Assembly (NCBI GenBank): GCA_013339895.1
Contig: JABACO010000006.1
Coordinates: 4,041,509-4,105,508, forward strand
Direction of reading: 5' to 3'
Length of the DNA stretch: 64,000 nucleotides
DNA from: Ephydatia muelleri
Taxonomy: Eukaryota; Porifera; Demospongiae; Spongillida; Spongillidae
In this document: piece after piece, positions 55,439 to 64,000 of the stretch
Layout: every line of letters begins with the position of its first letter
How positions within the stretch are numbered: the stretch's first letter is position 1
Program-made: the position numbers and the translations under genes
Notes under the pieces: generated by a model
Told to the model about the DNA's origin: nothing
Seen by the model: only the letters and a program-made list of their open reading frames with translations
Databases searched by the model: none

Positions 55439-55929
55439 ATGGCTGCCATTGAAGAACAATCTGACGCTAGTGTTAACCAGGTAAAGAAAAGAAAGGCGTC
55501 TGTGATTACGGATTTCTTCTGTAAACGATCAGCGTTAGTAAGTATAGTACATGAAGCGCAATAATTATGCAGCTCTATTGGTCAGCTGCTTCCAAAGAAA
55601 GTCACCCAAGCAACCTTTTGTCTGCCCTAAGGGCTTGTAGGAAGCAGCAATTTCCAAACGTTCATACCATCCTTCATATTATGACAGTTTGGCCTCTAAC
55701 GAGTTGCGAGGCAGAGCGCTCCATCAGTGGACTAAGGAGGCTAAAAACGTACCTCAGGTCAACAATGACGGAGGAAAGGATGAATGGATTTGCCCTGCTA
55801 GCTGTACATAGATGTATCAGCGTTTCTGTGAAGGAAACAATTGATGCTTTTGCAAGCAAACAGCCACGGAGAATGAAGCTTTCCTTCATCTTGGAGGATG
55901 CAGCCACTGATGCTACTGATATTGTATAG
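55439..55929 (+). pseudogene. Internally deleted hAT transposase (two exons)
   Basis: A first exon from the ATG at 55442 reads MAAIEEQSDASVNQVKKRK and ASVITDFFCKRSAL and ends at a GTAAGT donor (~55540), the usual start of hAT proteins with a basic stretch and TDFF. The open frame 55567-55929 then gives SNLLSALRACRKQQFPNVHT, VWPLTSCEAERSISGLRRLK with TYLRSTMTEERMNGFALLAV and a stop: the C-terminal dimerisation domain with its SCEAERSFSxLRRLKTYLR signature. Everything between (finger, catalytic core) is absent, so this is a non-autonomous derivative; a truncated repressor-like product is conceivable but unproven. Confidence 0.65.
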
Positions 55930-56444
55930 CGTGTGCAGCGGTGTGAATTAAGATTAATGATTGCATGGGTTTTAAATTATCATTATTTTTACGTAGTTTT
56001 GGAAGGTTTTAAAACGTAAAAACCGTTGGCTTCTGTCTCTGAAATGTATAGCGCACCGGTTTGTTATTAACGTATGATCGATCGAGGTGATGCGAATGGT
56101 AATGTGAGGGGATGCTCAGCGAATTTCAAGCGAGAAATAAAGTGCCGCATCCTTTGTTTAAAGTAGAATAGACAAACGCCTGATGCTTGCCTTTTGCATT
56201 TCTGCAATGTGGGAGGATCTCGTCCTGGAAATATATAGGTCATGTGATTGGATTGGCTGGTACCCGTTCAAGAAATTAGGCTTCCCCGTTAATTGTATTT
56301 ATACTACTTTGTATACGTGATGCCACATTGTATCTTTAAGTACATTCTGGTTAGGGCAGAGATAATATACATGTATATCTGGTCTGGGCATGAGACTATG
56401 GTCCGCCCAGCATCGCATCTCGTTGTCCCCCTCCCCACCCTTTC

Positions 56445-56472
56445 CCCCCCCCCCCCCCCCCCCCCCCCCCCT
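56445..56472. repeat. Poly-C run
   Basis: About 28 C in a row, just before the AT-rich repeat that precedes the giant palindrome. Low complexity. Confidence 0.85.
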
Positions 56473-57439
56473 TTATCATTAAGCTGTGCGAGTACATGAA
56501 TGCGGGCTTCAGATAAAATATATTTTCAGGTGACAATTATTATAATGTGCAGTGACAATAATTTATTGTTTAACAAATGTTATTATTATTATTATTATAT
56601 GGGTCAGTTTCCGAGAAAATGAGCCTTCGCTATATATATATAAAAGTTATAAAAATCATTCACGTTTGAATCGCTATAACTTCCGAACGGTACACGCCAT
56701 TGACTTCCTATTTTCAACACTTCATACTACACCATTTCTCTACGGTAAAATACTTTTTGGGGTCTTGCATTTGCTCCGTGCCCATATTGCAACGTCCGAT
56801 ACCCCACAGGGTATGAACCCGTCATAACTATCGGCAGGAGTAATCAAATCGCTTCAAATTCGGTTTGTAGGTAGAGGGGTCCTATAGCTATTGATTTGTT
56901 CTGTTCGTTAATTTTCACTCTATCCGTTGCGGAGATACAGGTGAGCAAAGTTAATGCACATTTCCTGCTCCTTTTGCCCTGGCAACCCTAGTTCCATTCT
57001 CCCATTCCGCATGAATATTAATCACTTCCTTGTTCCGCCCAGTCTCCGCCTTAAACTAAGCTATATAGCCGTTCGCAACTCAGTGTCTGTTTGTTTTTTG
57101 TTGTTTTGTTTTATTTTCTGAGGCTATACGGGTCAAAGAAGATGAGTTATCACTTCGTGTGACGATCGTACCGAATTAACGGATCCAAGTGAATGGTTGT
57201 CAGCTAGCGCCTGATGGTTGTCGCCGCCTCCCACGTCGCGGACGCGCGTAAGGATGTTCTTTTCCTAGTCACTCGCATCATCGTTCGGTACCTAGTAGTA
57301 GATTATAAAGCTTTCCCACATTCGCTTGCTTAACTTCATTCCTGTCACGCCCACTCGGCTACACTGCAAGGATGCTATAGCTTAGCTCACATAGCACGTG
57401 ACCATGCACTACGCACTTGCATTGTTACACCCACCTACT

Positions 57440-57571
57440 GTATCTTTGCACACACAAACACGTCCACGCCACACACACACACACGCACACACACACACAC
57501 ACATGGGCCTGTACAACTTGCAGGGTTCTTATTTCTCACACTGTTTTCGCAAATCGTACATGTCCATGAAT

Positions 57572-57613
<42 letters not shown>

Positions 57614-58530
57614 AGAGAGGGCTTGTACCACTTGCAGTGACATTGGTTCTTATTTCTCACACAAAGTGTACATGTGCATACATGTGTACACCTGTGCACG
57701 CACACATGACACACACATACATGCACACACACACACACAGACTGGGCTTGTAACGCTTGCAGTGACTTTGGGTTCTTATTTCTCACACTGTCTTTACAAA
57801 GCGTACATGTGCATGAATGTACACACATGTGCACACACACACACACAGACTGGGCTTGTACCACTTGCTGAGACTTTGGGTCACACTGTTTTCACAAATC
57901 GTACATGTGCATGAATGTACACCTGTGCACACACACACACACACACTCACACAGAGAGGGCTTGTACCACTTGCAGTGAGATTGGTTCTTATTTCTCACA
58001 CAAAGTGTACATGTGCATACATGTGCACACACACATGCATGTGCACACACACACAGACTGGGCTTGTACCACTTGCAGTGACTTTGGGTTCTTATTTCCC
58101 ACACTGTCATTACAAAGCGTGCATGTGCATGAATGTATACACATGTGCACACACACATGCACACACACACACACACAGAGACTGGGCTTGTACCACTTGC
58201 AGAGTTTTTACAAAGCGTACATGTGCATGAATGAACACACATACACACAGTACCACTTGTAGTGACTTTGGGTTCTTATTTCTCACACTGTCACTGTTTT
58301 CACAAAGCATGTATATGTGCATGAATGTACACACTTAATTGTTATGTAAATAGCCTGTACACCATATTCGTCCCACACACACGCGCACACACACACACAC
58401 ACACCACTCATGCATGCACACACAGGCTCGTACCACTTGCAGTGACATCAATTGGGTTCTCATTTTCACACTGTTTTCACAAAGTGTACATGTGCATGAA
58501 TGTACACACTTGTGCACACACATTGTTATG
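57440..58530. repeat. CA-rich minisatellite, ~100-125-bp unit (left arm)
   Basis: Eight to nine imperfect units each contain cttgtaccacttgcagtgac, gggttcttatttctcacac, acaaagcgtacatgtgcatg and a (CA)n run. The repeated His-Thr and Cys-Val frames are artefacts. Confidence 0.85.
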
Positions 58531-59019
58531 TACACAGCCTGTACACCATGTATTTGTCACACATACAGCACATACACATACAGTACACTTGCATTGTTAC
58601 GGAAATGGAATCTTGTGCACAACACATACATACACTCATGTACAGTACACTTGTACGCACGCATACTAATGAAAAACATTAAGCATGTCTACACACACTC
58701 ACACACCCACACACATGTACATTGCAAGTAAGGTCTATTCTAAACTTGTTCTCTGCACCTGCACATGCATTGTATTCCATTTAACTGCTTTATGCATGTA
58801 TTTGATTTCTATACCCTGTCCCTTTGCTCCTTGCGTGTGGAGCCCCCTTATGGCTGGTTCTCTGTACATAGACACTCACATCACCGTTCTCGGAGATGTG
58901 AAATAAAACTGTCTTATTGGGCACAACCCTTACTAAACTTCTTTTTGTTCGCTATGCTCAGCTTTGTTCCACTTGCATGACTTTTCTCAAAGTTTTTAGC
59001 TCACACAGAGTACATGTAC

Positions 59020-59029
59020 ATGCCCTTAC

Positions 59030-59069
<40 letters not shown>

Positions 59070-59120
59070 TAAAATATATCACTCACTAATGATGATGGCA
59101 CACACACACACACACACACT

Positions 59121-59156
<36 letters not shown>

Positions 59157-59190
59157 ACTCTCTCTCTCTCACTCTCTCTCTCTCATAGAT
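59020..59190. repeat. (CA)n and (CT)n tracts, left arm
   Basis: Two (CA)n blocks around a short unique piece (gtaaaatatatcactcac), then (CT)n to 59184. Mirrored at 60440-60640 as (GA)n and (GT)n, where the GA block is longer. Confidence 0.9.
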
Positions 59191-59573
59191 ACAATTGTAG
59201 TCCTGACATGCTGAAGGAAGGTTGAAATGCCTTCATGGTGATGAATTTTATTGCACCTAAGCTATCAGTAGAGATTGTGGTAGGTCAGGGCCCGTGGTGC
59301 GTTTACACAGAACTGACAGAAAGAAGTTAGTAACAATATTCATTATCCAGCTCAAAAATACTGTACCCCTTTCTACTTGTTCAGAGTGCTAGATGAGTGT
59401 ACTGAGGGAATAGTATTGCAGCAAAGTAATTTGGTAGACAGTACTGTAACACTGCATCTACATCTAGTTGTTAGAAACAAGAGATGGAATTCACTGCAAG
59501 TGGAGCAAGAGGCAGAAAGAACGATTAGCTAGGTTTTTAAAGAATTGTGAAAGCATTGTTTCACAAGGTGTTG

Positions 59574-60051
59574 TGAGTCTCATGTTGCATGATACATGTA
59601 TGTATAGAGAACCAGTCACAAGATAGCTTCACATGCAGAAGTTGTCAATTATATAAAACAATAGAGAGCAACACATTACAAGTACAAAAGCTCTATCCCA
59701 TACAGAAATTGAGAATAGAATCAGTGTCCTCTTAAACATGCATACGAGCAGTTCGATAGAACTGAATGCAAGTGTATGTGCAGAGAACAAGTTCACACCT
59801 TGCATGCAATGTACATGAGTTTGTATGTGTGTGTGTGTATAGTGTGCACCATGTTTAGACAGGTATAATGTTTGCCATGGTGTGTGTGTATGTGGTAGCC
59901 GCATGTCGCATACGATGTACATACATCGTGTTTGTCCCGATTGGATTGGTCCTCTATACATACACTTGCAACCTATGTGAAGTCAAAGGAGGTTCTACAG
60001 AGAAACCAGTCACGTGGGAACTCCACATGCATGAAGAGAATACAGTATACA
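59574..60051. other. Central unpaired segment of the palindrome
   Basis: About 480 bases unique to the centre. Short open frames occur on both strands without family resemblance. gagaaccagtcac near 59608 and gagaaaccagtcac near 60000 are direct, not inverted, repeats. Confidence 0.55.
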
Positions 60052-60452
60052 CAACACCTTGTGAAACAATGCTTTCGCAATTCTTTAAAAACCTAGCTAA
60101 CGTTTTCTTCGTTCTTTCTGCCTCTTGCTCCACTTGCAGTGAATTCCATCTCTTGTTTCTAACAACTAGATGTAGATGCAGTGTTACAGTACTGTCTACC
60201 AAATTACTTTGCTGCAATACTATTCCCTCAGTACACTCATCTAGCAAGTAGAAAGGGGTACAGTATTTTTGAGCTGGATAATGAATATTGTTACTAACTT
60301 CCTTCTGTCAGTTCTGTGTAAACGCACCACGGGCCCTGACCTACCACAATCTCTACTGATAGCTTAGGTGCAATAAAATTCATCACCATGAAGGCATTTC
60401 AACCTTCCTTCAGCATGTCAGGACTACAATTGTATCTATGAGAGAGAGAGAG

Positions 60453-60562
<110 letters not shown>

Positions 60563-60601
60563 TGTGTGTGTGCCATCATCATTAATGAGTGAAATATTTT
60601 A

Positions 60602-60641
<40 letters not shown>

Positions 60642-61169
60642 GTGAGGGCATGTACATGTACTCTGTGTGAGCTAAAAACTTTGAGAAAAGTCATGCAAGT
60701 GGAACAAAGCTGAGCATAGCGAACAAAAAGAAGTTTAGTAAGGGTTGTGCCCAATAAGACAGTTTTATTTCACATCTCCGAGAACGGTGATGTGAGTGTC
60801 TATGTACAGAGAACCAGCCATAAGGGGGCTCCACACGCAAGGAGCAAAGGGACAGGGTATAGAAATCAAATACATGCATAAAGCAGTTAAATGGAATATA
60901 ATGCATGTGCAGGTGCAGAGAACAAGTTTAGAATAGACCTGCAATGTACATGTGTGTGGGTGTGTGAGTGTGTGTAGACATGCTTAATGTTTTTCATTAG
61001 TATGCGTGCGTACAAGTGTACTGTACATGAGTGTATGTATGTGTTGTGCACAAGATTCCATTTCCGTAACAATGCAAGTGTACTGTATGTGTATGTGCTG
61101 TATGTGTGACAAATACATGGTGTACAGGCTGTGTACATAACAATGTGTGTGCACAAGTGTGTACATTCA

Positions 61170-61278
61170 TGCACATGTACACTTTGTGAAAACAGTGTGA
61201 AAATGAGAACCCAATTGATGTCACTGCAAGTGGTACGAGCCTGTGTGTGCGTGCATGAGTGGTGTGTGTGTGTGTGTA

Positions 61279-61311
<33 letters not shown>

Positions 61312-61509
61312 GGGACGAATATGGTGTACAGGCTATTTACATAACAATTAAGTGTGTACATTCATGCACATATACATGCTTTGTGAAAACAGTGACAGTG
61401 TGAGAAATAAGAACCCAAAGTCACTACAAGTGGTACTGTGTGTATGTGTGTTCATTCATGCACATGTACGCTTTGTAAAAACTCTGCAAGTGGTACAAGC
61501 CCAGTCTCT

Positions 61510-61540
<31 letters not shown>

Positions 61541-61925
61541 CACATGTGTATACATTCATGCACATGCACGCTTTGTAATGACAGTGTGGGAAATAAGAAC
61601 CCAAAGTCACTGTACAAGTGGTACAAGCCCAGTCTGTGTGTGTGTGCACATGTATGCACATGTACACTTTGTGTGAGAAATAAGAACCAATCTCACTGCA
61701 AGTGGTACAAGCCCTCTCTGTGTGAGTGTGTGTGTGCACAGGTGTACAATCATGCACATGTACGATTTGTGAAAACAGTGTGACCCAAAGTCTCAGCAAG
61801 CGGTACAAGCCCAGTCTGTGTGTGTGTGTGTGTGTGCACATGTGTGTACATTCATGCACATGTACGCTTTGTAAAGACAGTGTGAGAAATAATAACCCAA
61901 AGTCACTGCAAGCATTACAAGCCCA

Positions 61926-62001
<76 letters not shown>

Positions 62002-62106
62002 ATGTATGTGTGTGTCATGTGTGCGTGCACAGGCGTGTACATTCATGCACATGTACACTTTGTGTGAGAAATAAGAACCAATGTCACTGCAAGTGGTACA
62101 AGCCCA

Positions 62107-62183
<77 letters not shown>

Positions 62184-62390
62184 ATGTGTGCGTGCACAGG
62201 CGTGTACATTCATGCACATGTACACTTTGTGTGAGAAATAAGAACCAATGTCACTGCAAGTGGTACAAGCCCTCTCTGTGTGAGTGTGTGTGTGCATTCA
62301 TGGACATGTACGATTTGCGAAAACAGTGTGAGAAATAAGAACCCTGCAAGTTGTACAGGCCCATGTGTGTGTGTGTGCGTGTGTGTGTGT
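61170..62390. repeat. GT-rich minisatellite, right arm (mirror of 57440-58530)
   Basis: Same unit in reverse orientation. Two (GT)n runs (61927-62002 and 62108-62182) are much longer than in the left arm, so the arms now differ by microsatellite growth. Confidence 0.85.
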
Positions 62391-63396
62391 GTGGCGTGGA
62401 CGTGTTTGTGTGTGCAAAGATACAGTAGGTGCGTGTAACAATGCAAGTGCGTAGTGCATGGTCACGTGCTATGTGAGCCATCCTTGCAGTGTAGCCGAGT
62501 GGGCGTGACAGGAATGAAGTTAAGCAAGCGAATGTGGGAAAGCTTTACTAGGTACCGAACGATGATGCGAGTGACTAGGAAAAGAACATCCTTACGCGCG
62601 TCCGCGACGTGGGAGGCGGCGACAACCATCAGGCGCTAGCTGACAACCATTCACTTGGATCCGTTAATTCGGTACGATCGTCACACGAAGTGATAACTCA
62701 TCTTCTTTGACCCGTATAGCCTCAGAAAATAAAACAAAACAACAAAAAACAAACAGACACTGAGTTGCGAACGGCTATATATAGCTTAGTTTAAGGCGGA
62801 GACTGGGCGGAACAAGGAAGTGATTAATATTATGCGGAATGGGAGAATGGAACTAGGGTTGCCAGGGCAAATGGAGCAGGAAATGTGCATTAACTTTGCA
62901 CACCTGTATCTCCGCAACGGATAGAGTGAAAATTAACGAACAGAACAAATCAATAGCTATAGGACCCCTCTACCTACAAACCGAATTTGAAGCGATTTTA
63001 TTACTCCTGCCGATAGTTATGACGGGTTCATACCCTGTGGGGTATCGGACATTGCAATACGGGCACGGAGCAAGTGCAAGACCCCAAAAAGTATTTTACC
63101 GTAGAGAAATGGTGTAGTATGAAGTGTTGAAAATAGGAAGTCAATGGCGTGTACCGTTCGGAAGTTATAGCGATTCAAACGTGAATGATTTTTATAACTT
63201 TTATATATATATAGCGAAGGCTCATTTTCTCGGAAACTGACCCATATATACATAACAATAACATTTACACACAGACATACAACAAATCAGTAAGATGGTG
63301 GCATTAACCTGGCTAGGATTGATGTAGCATTTGCCCTAACCAGATGTAAGTTAAGGCGGCCATAAATGTCACTGGAGGGTTACAGATTTAGGTTTG

Positions 63397-63720
63397 TTAC
63401 TCAGGGTGGCAATTGTCGAGGCAATTGTCGAAAACAGCAGTGTAGCTTTTCTTCCCCATGCTCCATAGCTTTCTGCCACTACAGGGATGCAAACCCCAAC
63501 CCAGCTCAGAACACTTAGGGTCGTTATGCTTTCGTTCTTCAGTGGCGAGTGCAGCAGCAGTGGCTGTCACTCCCACTTCCAATAAGCGACAAGCGTGTTG
63601 ATTACTGATGTGATCCAGCTCAAAGAATGTCTCAATTAGTTCCTCGTTGGTGACAAGCGGTGTAATTTCTGGCGCCTCCATGCTCGCAAGCAAATAACAA
63701 TTATTGAAATAAATTATTGT
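63397..63720 (-). pseudogene. LINE-family 3' fragment (copy 4)
   Basis: Minus strand: LLEVGVTATAAALATEERKH, NDPKCSELGWGLHPCSGRKL with SMGKKSYTAV. This aligns with AGVTAG..LGWVCIPL-VETYG-WGKEA of copies 1 and 3, with a frameshift inside LGWG. Only the last ~80 residues remain. An upstream stretch (EAPEITPLVTNEELIETFFE) may belong to another protein. Confidence 0.6.
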
Positions 63721-64000
63721 TAGAAAACGCGAAGTTAACAAGACACGAGACAATAAATATTTATTGTCCGAAGCCTGCGTCAAAATTCGATCGTCAGAAA
63801 TCGGCTGCTTTCATGAATCGATCATGCAACTATCGGCTATTTGTTTCCTTTCTTATGTGAATATAATGTGGTATTAGTGGGTGTAAAAAGTATACTATAT
63901 TAAAAAAGAAAAACAACACAATCCATAAACTGGTACAAATACAGATACAGAATGAGAAACCACAATTGACAAGTTTCTTCTCAATTGGGTCCAGCCGTAC
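63721..64000. other. No gene recognised at the right edge
   Basis: AT-rich sequence to the window end with an acaataaatatttattgt dyad at 63750-63768. Confidence 0.4.

Noticed and set aside
59600..60020. Extension of the palindrome through the centre
   Set aside because: gagaaccagtcac and gagaaaccagtcac are in direct, not inverted, orientation, so the centre is a true unpaired segment.

Overview
The window looks like a piece of a demosponge genome; Amphimedon queenslandica or a close relative is my best guess. The reasons are small introns with GT..AG borders, introns packed with the palindrome TACATGTA, modular Ig/FN3 receptor genes in which nearly every exon is phase 1-1, and a dense mix of animal transposon families. 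There is no prokaryotic architecture. A 100-base N run at 6001-6100 marks a scaffold gap. The organism name is an inference; no rRNA or tRNA gene was found.

Host genes. Two plus-strand genes encode related single-pass surface receptors. Gene A (1-2157, 5' end cut by the window edge) runs Ig-like, FN3, partial FN3, membrane-proximal domain, transmembrane exon and short basic tail. Gene B is spread over 23 kb: Ig-like exon 22748-23161, FN3 exon 40926-41207, stalk 45143-45190, transmembrane exon 45714-45827 and last exon 45897-45970 with a stop. All of these junctions agree in phase (phase 1). The large intron of gene B is filled with transposons, so whether its exons form one transcript is an inference.

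Transposons. Nearly everything else I can read is mobile DNA. (i) A compact 5.1-kb Ty3/gypsy element (29388-34474, minus strand) has LTRs that look identical, intact gag and pol and a GGGAAAC -1 frameshift site. It sits inside (ii) a 12.1-kb DNA transposon (24254-36332) with ~230-bp inverted ends, which carries a spliced minus-strand gene (C2H2 finger plus a DDTSGNKSKxWNKF block) and a plus-strand coiled-coil gene that the gypsy insertion interrupts. A 0.76-kb foldback element has also entered the right inverted end. (iii) A 6.6-kb near-palindrome (56600-63244) has ~3-kb arms loaded with CA-rich minisatellites. (iv) There are two Ginger-type elements (6101-8003 and 51130-53925) with integrase, CXC-like, Ulp1-like protease and PHD modules. 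(v) There are four copies of one LINE family, (vi) at least four hAT remnants, (vii) a pogo/Tigger-like remnant, and (viii) further integrase or TE-type fragments near 12-13, 50 and 54.6 kb. (ix) Several hairpin MITEs are present, including a 186-bp loop-less palindrome at 10892-11077.

Layout. 0-2.2 kb receptor A; 3-4.1 kb LINE; 6.1-8 kb Ginger copy 1; 8.2-9.3 kb hAT; 10.9 kb hairpin; 12-13 kb TE-like spliced gene; 15.6-17.1 kb satellites; 18 kb fragment related to the palindrome; 20.7-21.5 kb pogo; 22.7 kb receptor B begins; 24.3-36.3 kb nested DNA transposon and gypsy; 36.3-38.7 kb MITE, hAT and 33-bp satellite; 40.9-46 kb rest of receptor B with a LINE; 46.3-50.3 kb LINE, hAT and TE fragment; 51-56 kb Ginger copy 2, integrase and hAT; 56.6-63.2 kb giant palindrome; 63.4 kb LINE end.
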